DNA of 64,000 nucleotides from Pseudomonas sp. Au-Pse12. Its GTDB lineage: Bacteria; Pseudomonadota; Gammaproteobacteria; Pseudomonadales; Pseudomonadaceae. Positions 26,298-34,677 of this stretch are shown piece after piece. Position numbers and translations under genes: made by a program. The stretch's first letter is position 1. Each line of letters opens with the position of its first letter. The DNA lies in NCBI RefSeq assembly GCF_021341665.1, contig NZ_JAJTTH010000013.1:62001-126000 (forward strand). Reading direction: 5' to 3'. The notes below the pieces were generated by a model. It was given only the letters and a program-made list of their open reading frames with translations, did no database searches and was not told the DNA's origin.

Positions 26298-27665
26298 ATG
26301 CAAGTGAAAGGATTCTTTGTACCGGTGCTGGTGCTGCTGACAGCCTGTCAGAGCGAGCGTCCACAACCTGGCGCCATTGCCCAGGAGTGGGCGATGAATA
26401 CCATCCAGATGGGGATCAAGCCGCTGTACCCCCTGACCGAGATGTCGCCGGGGGATGTTTTTCTGAGTGTCGGGTACAACGTCGATTCGATGGCGGATAT
26501 TCCGACCAAGGCTTTTGATATACAGCCGATCATTTATGCCAACCTGGATCTCAGCCAGATCCCTACCCATGAACAGGAACCCGGGCGCTTCATTTATCCG
26601 ATCGATAATTCGGACAGCAAGAAGCCTGCGTTCAAAGCGTTGACAAACAGCCGAGGCAGGGCCAACTGCAGTGTTTCCTTTCCGGGCTTCAGCTTCGCAT
26701 CAACGTTGGACTACAACCTGGGGGCAGACATTCCTACCAGCGTTTGGGCCGCCATGTTTTCCACGGCACACCAATCCAAGTACTCGGTGTCCTACTCGGT
26801 CCCCAGCAGTCAGTGCGTCAGGGTTCAGGTCTCGCGGCTGATGCCACTGGCCAGCCAGTACCTGTACGGCCTGGATGCCGCGCAAACGGCCCACATGAAA
26901 AATGCGTCCATGTCGCTGGCCATCCCGGCAGACCTGAAGAAGAAATACAACGCTCGTCCGATTGTTGTCATTCCTTACATCGTGTACTCCGCTGACGCGC
27001 TCGACGTCACGATCAACGCGCTGGACGGCTCCAGCACCCAACTCAGTGCGACGGCGCTTGCACTGGTGCAGCTCAGCGATCAAAAGCAGCTGCTGGAAAC
27101 GAAAATTCGTCAACTGGGCGGGCAGCCAGCCGCACCGGGCGAGGCCGGCAACGGCGCCGCTGAAGCTCAAGGCGCTGCTCCGAGCCCGCCTGGGCAAGGC
27201 TCGCAGGAAGCGCCAGCGGGTGCCGGCGATGTTGCCAAGCCCAAGACGGCAGCGGGGCCACACGACACGCCGCAGGGCGAGGGCCCGGCCCCGCAACCAG
27301 ACAGATTGGCGTCGTTGCAAGCCCAACTGGCCGCTGTCGAGCAGCAGCTCAAAGCCACCGTTCAAGCCAGCACCCCGTCCTTGCCTGGGGTAACCGGTAG
27401 CGTCACCCGGCTTTCAACAACCGGCATCACCCTCCATCAGGTGTTCAATCCGCCCTTGGCGATGGGCTATAGAGCCTTGCAATTCGAGTTGCCTGGCTAT
27501 GCGCACAGCCAGGCCGTACCGACGGATGATTTAACGCCGTTGCTCGAGCAGAAAAAGGCGTTGAGTTCAGTGCGCACACTCGATACGACACCCGCGCAGC
27601 CGCAGAGCAAGCCGGTGCAACAGACTCCCCCGCCGAAGCGGATCTACTACAGCCCTTTGCAGTAG
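26298..27665 (+). CDS. Uncharacterised lipoprotein
   Basis: A 455-residue protein with a short signal peptide and a lipobox (LLTAC, Cys at about residue 17), so it is a predicted lipoprotein. Residues of about 30-250 look globular. Two short coiled-coil segments follow (SDQKQLLETKIRQLGG near 260, and LASLQAQLAAVEQQLKAT near 340), separated by a Pro/Ala/Gly-rich linker. The tail is also proline-rich (PPPKRIYYSPLQ). I know no family for it. GC is lower than in housekeeping neighbours, suggesting an accessory gene. It is followed by another unknown gene 143 bases on. Confidence 0.75.
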   Translation: MQVKGFFVPVLVLLTACQSERPQPGAIAQEWAMNTIQMGIKPLYPLTEMSPGDVFLSVGYNVDSMADIPTKAFDIQPIIYANLDLSQIPTHEQEPGRFIYPIDNSDSKKPAFKALTNSRGRANCSVSFPGFSFASTLDYNLGADIPTSVWAAMFSTAHQSKYSVSYSVPSSQCVRVQVSRLMPLASQYLYGLDAAQTAHMKNASMSLAIPADLKKKYNARPIVVIPYIVYSADALDVTINALDGSSTQLSATALALVQLSDQKQLLETKIRQLGGQPAAPGEAGNGAAEAQGAAPSPPGQGSQEAPAGAGDVAKPKTAAGPHDTPQGEGPAPQPDRLASLQAQLAAVEQQLKATVQASTPSLPGVTGSVTRLSTTGITLHQVFNPPLAMGYRALQFELPGYAHSQAVPTDDLTPLLEQKKALSSVRTLDTTPAQPQSKPVQQTPPPKRIYYSPLQ

Positions 27666-27808
27666 GATGCGCGGCGTCAGCTGGCCGCAATGCTCGGTGC
27701 TTGCACGCCGCTCGAATCAGCTGGTGCCACTGGCGTGAATCATGATCTGCCGGACAGGGCGGCTGACCCTGGCCGGCAGTTTTAGCAACAGACAATGATG
27801 AGGTTGAC

Positions 27809-28681
27809 TTGAGAGCAGAGGACTATCTGCAAGGTGATGTGGCGCGATTTTGCCAGTGGCTGTCGCAACGCTTGGGTGGCGACCCCATCCACTTCGCGGT
27901 TCCCGGGCATGACAAGCAGTTCTTGACCTTGCATGAGGCGCTGCAGGCATACGCGTGGCCGCTGAAAAAGCTTGCCGGTCTCCCGAACCCGGACCCTGTT
28001 TACCCGTATCGCCACCCCGAGGTGCCCACGCTGCTCGCCAAAGGCAGCTTGGCGGCCAATACGGCTGTCTTGAGGCTGATACAGCAGGCGCTGCGGGCGG
28101 CGTATTACGCTGGGCCGGCATCGCCAGAGGCACTGGCCGGCGCGGTGGCGGCCACTTTCCACTGGGGAGGCGTGTACAAGGAAACCCCGTTTGGCGGCAA
28201 TAAACCCTGGCTTGCAGGCAACTACCACGGTCTGTTTGCCATCCTCGAAAACGTCGTCAATGACCATGCTCGGGGCGACGATGAAAGCCAGGTGCGCGAC
28301 CTGCGCTTCAACGCGGGCATGACCAAGGTTTATTCACTGCTTATCGACGACTTCGTCATCTATGACAGTCGAGTGGCCGCCTCGCTGGCTTGGCTGGTGC
28401 TGAACTGGTGGACGCAGGTCGAAGGCAAACCGTCCGACCAGTTGCATGAGCACCTGCGCTTTCTGTGCTTGCCTGGTAACGGCAACGCTTCCAAGTGGCG
28501 CAACCCGCAGCCCCAGCTATTCAAGACCCGCGCCACAGCGCCTTATGAGCACTACAAATGGAATGTGCGCCTCAACTGGCTGTTGCGGGGGGCTCAGCAG
28601 CGGGCCGGTGAGCGCAGTCGCTTCAATTCCTTGCGCGAAATCGAAGCCGCACTGTTCCAGATGGGAGAGCGAGTGGTGTGA
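27809..28681 (+). CDS. Uncharacterised protein, possible OGG-like glycosylase fold
   Basis: A 290-residue cytoplasmic protein. I start it at TTG because GAGG sits six bases upstream and no ATG or GTG fits. Middle residues FNAGMTKVYSLLIDDFVIYDSRVAASLAWL resemble, in two pieces, the helix-hairpin-helix and catalytic-aspartate area of OGG-like DNA glycosylases found in defence and repair islands. The WGGVYKETPFGGNKPWLAGN region is also conserved-looking. The resemblance is weak and from memory. Its neighbours are an unknown lipoprotein and an unknown secreted protein, so context does not help. Confidence 0.7.
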   Translation: MRAEDYLQGDVARFCQWLSQRLGGDPIHFAVPGHDKQFLTLHEALQAYAWPLKKLAGLPNPDPVYPYRHPEVPTLLAKGSLAANTAVLRLIQQALRAAYYAGPASPEALAGAVAATFHWGGVYKETPFGGNKPWLAGNYHGLFAILENVVNDHARGDDESQVRDLRFNAGMTKVYSLLIDDFVIYDSRVAASLAWLVLNWWTQVEGKPSDQLHEHLRFLCLPGNGNASKWRNPQPQLFKTRATAPYEHYKWNVRLNWLLRGAQQRAGERSRFNSLREIEAALFQMGERVV

Positions 28682-28969
28682 GCGTCGAGTGCTGCGTCGT
28701 CGACGTCATCGTTGTGTTGCGACATTCAGGCGGCACGGCAGTGCTGCAGCCCAGGCTTGCCATTTGCCAGTATCTTGTCGGCGTCGAAAGCCTGTCTATA
28801 TGATTGCCGGGTCTTCAGGCTCGCCACTGGGGTGCTCCTGAATCTGACGCCAATGCTTGAGAGCGCAAACAGCCTGAGCCGGTGTCTCCTACGGGTGAGC
28901 GTCAGCTGTTTTTCCATCAGAGGGATTTTGCTCCAGGCTTTTTCCAGGCTCTACAGGGATGTTCAAACG

Positions 28970-29821
28970 ATGAAGAACACATTCAAGGCCGGATCGTTCA
29001 TGCACAGCGGTCTGGCCAAGGCATTCGCCGGTCTGGCGCTGGCCACCTTCACTCTGGCGGCGCCTGCGCTGGCCCAGGCCAGCGCGCCCATTCCCCCTGG
29101 CGCGGTGCTGGCAGTGATGCAGAACGTCGAGGTGCCCGACCAGGATGAAGAGGTGGAACTCCAGGACGGCGTCACCGCGACCTTCTGGTACGGCCAGGAG
29201 CTGGACTTCGACGGCAAGTACTACTACGCCTCCTTTGTTTGGCACACCCGGGACAGCGCGGCCCGTCAGGGCGAGGATTTTGCCGCCCCCGAGGTTCAGG
29301 TGCGGCTGGCGGATGCGACCTTCGAGCTCACCCACCCGGGCCAGACGCCGGCCTATTCCATCCGCAGTATCGAGCGCAAGATCGGCTTCTTCGGCGGCCG
29401 GGAAAAACCCGAGGAAGTCGACCCCAAGCGCCAGGCCCTGGAACATCGCACCGCTGATGGCCGGCTGTTGCTGGCGGTGCCCACGGCCACGTTCGACGAT
29501 GGCGTGGTGACCAAGGGCTACACAATGCTGCTGTTCAACCCGAACAAGAAGCCGGAAGACGATGGCTGGGTCTGGTCCTATGTCGGCCAGGTGCGCACCG
29601 GCGAGGACAATTCCGCCGCTTGTGACGAGGGCGCGGTAATGCCCTGCATCGGCAGTGACGGCGAGTTGAGCTTTGTTGCTGGCCAGGGGCCGTTGCCACA
29701 GGTGCAGGTCAAGGTCAGCGGCACCACCTTCCAGGGCCCGGGCAAAATCCGCTCGCTGGCCGCGGCCGATAACCTGACCTACGTCTACGACGGTAAAACC
29801 CAGCAGTACGCCAGCCACTAG
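28970..29821 (+). CDS. Uncharacterised secreted protein
   Basis: A 283-residue protein with a clear Sec signal peptide (hydrophobic LAKAFAGLALATFTLAAPAL, cleavage probably after LAQA). The mature part is acidic and soluble, with one likely disulfide (Cys in SAACDEGAVMPCIG). No catalytic motif or known domain is evident. AGGGA lies upstream of the ATG. A strong terminator follows, so it is a monocistronic unit or the end of one. Periplasmic or secreted location is the only firm inference. Confidence 0.7.
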   Translation: MKNTFKAGSFMHSGLAKAFAGLALATFTLAAPALAQASAPIPPGAVLAVMQNVEVPDQDEEVELQDGVTATFWYGQELDFDGKYYYASFVWHTRDSAARQGEDFAAPEVQVRLADATFELTHPGQTPAYSIRSIERKIGFFGGREKPEEVDPKRQALEHRTADGRLLLAVPTATFDDGVVTKGYTMLLFNPNKKPEDDGWVWSYVGQVRTGEDNSAACDEGAVMPCIGSDGELSFVAGQGPLPQVQVKVSGTTFQGPGKIRSLAAADNLTYVYDGKTQQYASH

Positions 29822-29905
29822 GCTGTGGCCTACGACGCCGGGCCTCTGGCGGCGTCATCTCGCGGAACGCAAAATTCCCCCGGGGGGTAGTGCTGTTCAA
29901 TTAAC

Positions 29906-29945
29906 AAAAAACGGCGCTTCCTCAAGATGAGCAAGCGCCGTTTTT
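29906..29945. terminator. Rho-independent terminator
   Basis: AAAAACGGCGCTT (29907-29919) pairs with AAGCGCCGTTTTT (29933-29945). A strong GC stem with flanking A and T runs ends the secreted-protein transcript and can act in both directions. Confidence 0.88.
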
Positions 29946-29984
29946 CGGGCTTCGCTGCCACCCCAAAAGAGACGAGCATTACCC

Positions 29985-30116
29985 TGTGGCGAGGGAGCTT
30001 GCTCCCGCTGGGGTGCGCAGCGCCCCCAGTAGCGTCTACGCGGTTAACCTGATAAACCGCGCCGGCAGGTTTTACGACCGCTACGCGGCCGAGCGGGAGC
30101 AAGCTCCCTCGCCACA
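29985..30116. repeat. Inverted pair of Pseudomonas REP elements (BIME-like)
   Basis: A unit with core GAGGGAGCTTGCTCCC at its left end is repeated in inverse orientation at its right end, separated by about 80 bases. The same unit occurs singly at 62174-62201. It occupies most of the 519-base gene-free stretch 29822-30340. A C-run and a G-run follow near 30121-30130 and 30176-30184. Confidence 0.85.
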
Positions 30117-30340
30117 ACAACCCCCCCCCGCCTGCGAAATGCTTTGTTCGGTTGCTTAAGTGAACAGCATTACCCGGGGGGGGATTTTGCGACACCTTCA
30201 GCCATGCATAGCGGTGCAATTATCCAAGGGGTCGGTGAATGACAACGCGAACGCTTGAGCTGACAAGGCGCGGTGCTGGCCGTTGCGCTGTAGGGATCGG
30301 GTATGCTGGCGGCCGATGAAGCGGACCAGAGACACAGAAC

Positions 30341-30628
30341 ATGACGCGTCGGCCGTTGCTGGAAATCGATGTACGCGACCTGGGCACGGCCCGTGAGCTG
30401 CACCTGGCCTTGCGCGATGCCTTGGGTTTGCCCCTGTGGTATGGCTGCAATTGGGATGCCTTCTGGGATGCCATTTCCGGTCTGGTGGAGATGCCGCTGC
30501 AGTTGCGCATCAGCGGCTGGCACAGCCTCTCCCAGCGCTTGCCGGACGATGCGCGGCTGATGGAGCAATGCCTGCGGCGCCTGCAGGCCCAGTACCCGGC
30601 ATGGGCCGCGCAGCTGCACTTCGAGTGA
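30341..30628 (+). CDS. Barstar-family ribonuclease inhibitor
   Basis: A 95-residue barstar fold protein. The LPLWYGCNWDAFWDAISG region (about 29-46) carries the aromatic and acidic residues that in barstar plug the barnase active site. No ribonuclease gene is adjacent, so it is an orphan immunity protein, perhaps protecting against toxins delivered by kin or encoded elsewhere. It lies between REP repeats and the valyl-tRNA synthetase paralogue. Confidence 0.85.
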   Translation: MTRRPLLEIDVRDLGTARELHLALRDALGLPLWYGCNWDAFWDAISGLVEMPLQLRISGWHSLSQRLPDDARLMEQCLRRLQAQYPAWAAQLHFE

Positions 30629-30732
30629 GGCGCAATGCCAAAAAGCCGCGCCTGGGCGATTTACTAATGCCGCGCAATCCTCTATAAATTTTCCCCTCGG
30701 CGCCGACCTTTGCGGCGCCACTGGGTGATAAC

Positions 30733-30764
30733 AGGAGGATGCTATGTCACCGTTAAACGTGTAA
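30733..30764 (+). promoter_or_regulatory. Shine-Dalgarno, six-codon leader frame and GTTAAAC heptamer before the ValRS paralogue
   Basis: AGGAGG (30733-30738) sits five bases before ATG (30744), a near-perfect initiation site. That ATG opens only MSPLNV and then TAA (30762-30764). Across CCG-TTA-AAC lies GTTAAAC (30752-30758), a heptamer used for -1 frameshifting in arteriviruses. A -1 slip there continues directly into the synthetase frame as MSPLNRVTATL. The alternatives are a leader peptide controlling the gene, or a one-base error or mutation. Confidence 0.5.
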
Positions 30765-33289
30765 CCGCAACGCTTTGCCCCATCGCCACACCTTCGCTTG
30801 AACACCTCGAAACACGCTGGTCCCAGCGCTGGCTGGAAGAGGGCACCTACGCCTTCGATCGCAGTGCCTCCCGGGACGCGGTTTACTCCATCGACACACC
30901 GCCACCCACGGCCTCCGGCTCGTTGCACGTCGGCCATGTGTTCAGCTACACCCACACCGATATCATCGCGCGCTTCCAACGCATGCGCGGCAAGGCCGTG
31001 TTCTATCCCATGGGCTGGGACGACAACGGCTTGCCCACCGAACGCCGGGTCGAGAACTACTACGGCGTGCGCTGCGAGCCCCTGGCGCCTTACCAGCCGC
31101 AGTTCCAGCCACCGGCCCAGGTCGCCGAGCGGCGCGCCGACTATGCGCCAATCAGCCGGCGCAACTTTGTCGAACTCTGCCATCAGCTGACTGCTGTCGA
31201 TGAGCAAGCCTTTCGCCGTTTGTTCATGCACCTGGGCCTGTCGGTGGACTGGGGCCTGACCTACGCCACCATCGATGAGCGTGCGCAACGGGTCAGCCAG
31301 CGCGCCTTGCTGCGCAACTACCAGCGCGGCGAGCTCTACAGCCAGCAGGCGCCCTGCCTGTGGGACGTGACCTTCCAGACCGCCGTGGCCCAGGCCGAGC
31401 TGGAGGACCGCGAGCTGCCCGGGGCCTATCACGACCTGCGGTTCCAGGGCATCGAGGGGCCGGACCTGAGCATTGCCACCACCCGCCCCGAGTTGCTGGC
31501 GGCCTGTGTGGCGCTGGTGGCGCACCCGGACGATCCGCGTTACCAGGGGCGCTTCGGCCAGCACCTGCGCTCGCCGCTGTTCGAGGTCGAGGTGCCGTTG
31601 CTGGCCCACGCCCTGGCCGACCCGCAGAAGGGCAGCGGGTTGGCGATGGTCTGTACCTTTGGCGACCTGACCGATGTGCTCTGGTGGCGCGAGCTGCAAC
31701 TGCCCACTCGCTCGATCATCGGCGCGGACGGTCGGCTGCTGGCTCAGGTTCCCGACTGGCTGGCCACCCCGGCCGCGCGCCAGGCCTATGCAACGCTGGC
31801 CGGGCGCAGCCTGCCCCAGGCGCGCAAGACGTTGCTGGCGCTGTTGCGCGAATGCGGCGCCTTGCTTGGCGAGCCGCGGCCGATCCGTCACGCGGTGAAG
31901 TTCTTCGAAAAGGGCGACCAGCCCCTGGAGATTGTCGCCACGCGCCAGTGGTACCTGCGCAACGGTGGGCGCAGTGCTGAACTGCGCCAGCAGTTGCTCG
32001 GCCGCGGCCAGGCCCTGGAGTGGCATCCGCCGTTCATGCGCAGCCGCTACGAGCACTGGGTCGGCGGCCTCAATGGTGACTGGCTGATCAGCCGCCAGCG
32101 GGTCTTCGGCGTGCCGATTCCGTTCTGGTATCCCCTGGATGCCCAGGGCGAAGCGGACTATGACAGGCCGATCCTGGCAGACGAAGCCGCGCTGCCGGTG
32201 GACCCGACCCTGGACCCGCCACCGGGCTACCGCCCCGAGCAACGTGGCCAGCCCCATGGCTTTATCGGCGAACGGGACATCATGGACACCTGGGCCACCA
32301 GCTCCCTGACCCCGCAGATCGCCGCTGGCTGGGAGGAGGACGACGACCTGTTCGCACGGATCTACCCCATGGACCTGCGTCCCCAGGGCCACGACATCAT
32401 CCGCACCTGGCTGTTCTCGACCCTGGTGCGCAGCCATTTCGAGGCGGCCGCGGTGCCCTGGAAGCATGTGGCGCTGTCGGGCTGGATCCTCGATCCGGAC
32501 CGCAAGAAGATGTCCAAGTCACGGGGCAATGTGGTCACGCCCCAAGGGCTGCTGGAGCAATACGGCAGCGATGCCGTGCGCTATTGGGCGGCCCTCGGGC
32601 GCCCGGGCAGCGACACCGCCTTCGAAGAGCAGCAGATGAAGATCGGCCGGCGCCTGGCGCTGAAGTTGTTCAACCTGTCGAAGCTGGTATTCGGCGTGCC
32701 GGGCGACCCGCACGGGCCGGTCGAGCAGCCGCTGGACCAGGCCATGCTGCAACGCCTGGGAGCGGTCACCGCCGCCGCCGAGGCGGCGCTGGAGGGCTAC
32801 GACTACAGCAGCGCGCTGATCGGCATCGAGGGCTTCTTCTGGTGGTTCTGCGATGACTATGTCGAGCTGGTCAAGCGCCGCGCCTATCGCCCCGAGGGCC
32901 ACTCGGCGCGCAATGCCCTGGCGGCGGCCTTGAGCACCCTGCAACGCGTGTTCGCGCCGTTTCTGCCGTTTGTCTGCGAGGAGGTCTGGCGTTGCTGGCA
33001 GCCGGGCTCGGTGCACCGGGCCACGTGGCCCGAAGCGCGGGCGGCCGAGGATTTTGTCGAGCCGCTGCTGGAGGCGGTCAGTGCCACGTTGGCCGCCATT
33101 CGCAAGGCCAAGTCCGATGCCCGGCAGTCGATGAAGGCCGCGGTGGCGCGCGTCGAGCTGGTGGAGCGCGGGCCGCTGCTGGAATCGCTGCAATGTGCTC
33201 GCCAGGACCTGATCGAGGCCGGGCAGGTCGCCAACCTGGTGTTCATTGAAGGCGCGGCGCGCGAGGTGCGGGTCTGGTTGCAGGGTTGA
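30744..33289 (+). CDS. Valyl-tRNA synthetase paralogue (actinobacterial-like class Ia)
   Basis: The body of the gene encodes a complete class Ia synthetase of about 850 residues. It has the HIGH-like motif HVGH in TASGSLHVGHVFS, an editing (CP1) region with IATTRPELLAAC, the signature MSKSRGN, and a helical anticodon-binding domain. The sequence resembles the shorter actinobacterial ValRS, not the roughly 950-residue enzyme usual in Pseudomonas, so it is likely a transferred second copy. The only good ribosome site drives an ATG in another frame; the synthetase frame itself has only TTG (30710) or GTG (30725) starts, both upstream of that site and without one. Coordinates assume initiation at 30744 followed by a -1 shift. 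It may serve resistance to a ValRS inhibitor. Confidence 0.8.
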
Positions 33290-33394
33290 GCTGACGTGAA
33301 AGCCCGCCTGCTCGTCGAGCAAAGCTTGGCTTTGCGTTGGCGGGCAGGCGTGGCGGCTGTGGTGCGCGACAGGGTGGTTTCGTCCGGTGCGGGC

Positions 33395-34303
33395 TCAATG
33401 GGCACGCAGCTTCGCGGAGCGGGTGGTGAACCGCGACTTGAGTTTTTCCAGTGTCATTGCCCCAGACAGTTGTTGTTTCAAGGACCGCCACAGGCTTTGG
33501 AGGGGCGGCAAGTCGGCTGTCGACGGCTTTTCTGCGGTGATCTGCTGGTACATCCGGACTCTTCGGTGATGGGCGGAATAACCACCCATGGCTGAAACCG
33601 TTCCACTTTGAATATGGTCGAGATAAGAGAATATCTTGCGTGGCGATATCAAGCCGATCGAGTAGTTCAATGCGCTCATTCGGTCTTGCAGTTCATAACC
33701 CGGGTTGCGCTGGTCCATTTGAAAGTGCAGCCCATGTTGCTTGATCAGGCGAGCGTTCCATAACGTGCAGAAGCTCTTCAAGTGTGTCTCCTTGTAGGGT
33801 TTCGGCTCCCGTGCCTGGACCCCGAGGCTGCGCAACCCGCGCCGGGTGTAATGTTTGCCGAAGCGCGAAACCCGTCGCCACGCAGAGCGCAGTACGCCCC
33901 GGTCAAGTTGCTCCAGGCAACCGACTGCGGCCACCCTGGGGTGAGCGCCGCACTGCTTGAGCATCACCGAGAAAATACGCGGGTCGTAGATGAAGGTGTC
34001 GCTGTGCAGCAGAAACAGATATTCGGTTTCAACCTGCTCCAGAGCCAGGTCGAGCGCCCTGCCGTGGGCAAGGTTGCCGGCCTCGGGGGCACTGGGCTGA
34101 CGCTCGATCAGCCTGATCCAGTCGAGGCTGCGCAAATAGTCGCTGCTGGCGTCCCGGGAGTCGTTGTCGACCACAAAGACCGTCACGTCCTGGCCTTGCA
34201 AGGCTTCTTGCAGAAGTTTCAGGCAGATCCTCGTGAGTTCAAGTGACTTATAGTTGACCAATACAATGCTGTAGTTTGCTTTGGTTGTAAGTTCGCGGCT
34301 CAT
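33395..34303 (-). CDS. Glycosyltransferase family 2
   Basis: A 302-residue GT-A glycosyltransferase. The nucleotide-sugar-binding core is YSIVLVNYKSLELTR, then FVVDNDSRD, and the metal-binding HSD in LFLLHSDTFI. It has no membrane segments. It probably transfers a sugar in the cytoplasm to a surface glycan or a secondary product. I start at MSRELTT; an upstream GTG would add 20 residues, and neither start has a strong ribosome site. It converges on the ValRS gene. Confidence 0.8.
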   Translation of the reverse strand: MSRELTTKANYSIVLVNYKSLELTRICLKLLQEALQGQDVTVFVVDNDSRDASSDYLRSLDWIRLIERQPSAPEAGNLAHGRALDLALEQVETEYLFLLHSDTFIYDPRIFSVMLKQCGAHPRVAAVGCLEQLDRGVLRSAWRRVSRFGKHYTRRGLRSLGVQAREPKPYKETHLKSFCTLWNARLIKQHGLHFQMDQRNPGYELQDRMSALNYSIGLISPRKIFSYLDHIQSGTVSAMGGYSAHHRRVRMYQQITAEKPSTADLPPLQSLWRSLKQQLSGAMTLEKLKSRFTTRSAKLRAH

Positions 34304-34677
34304 GATCGGTTTGATCTCGAATGATCTGTTCTTGAAGGGGTGATGTGATTCCGCCAGGAACACACTTCTGTCTGTTTAACCTGCAGGCAACTTGAATCAG
34401 GCGAAGGCAACTTCCGTCGTTCAGGCAACCGGGGCTTGAATGACCGGCATGCGCTGTAGATTGAGGTTGATTCTGAATGAGGCAATCTTTCAGCCTGTTC
34501 CCCGGCAGTTAAATTCTTTGACAGGTTTGTAGCGGGAACGCAGGGGGGCGTGGGGACTCTCGGCGGGCCGCGGCTACTGGGCGGATTGCCGAGCGGCGGC
34601 CGCGGTCGCCGCCAGGTGGGTTCTGGCGGCGGGTGGCTGGAGCAGGCTGGGCAGGGCTTGGGGGAGATAGGCCGGTG
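34304..34677. other. Intergenic stretch between glycosyltransferase and histidine kinase
   Basis: The left part (34304-34530) is moderately AT-rich and should hold the glycosyltransferase promoter. The right part is very GC-rich. On the minus strand an open frame beyond the kinase stop reads as alanine/proline-rich sequence to a TAG near 34577, which may be a degenerate tail. I see no gene, repeat or terminator. Confidence 0.35.

Noticed and set aside
30170..32467. Long minus-strand frame across barstar and ValRS
   Set aside because: It runs opposite two recognisable genes and through the REP-adjacent G-run; it is a compositional shadow.
33300..33347. GCCCGCC ... GGCGGGC inverted repeat between ValRS and glycosyltransferase genes, considered as a terminator
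   Set aside because: The loop is long and no T-run follows on either strand.
34541..34677. Possible frameshifted C-terminal extension of the histidine kinase
   Set aside because: The kinase already ends at the usual place after the G2 box, and the extension is plain Ala/Pro-rich sequence.
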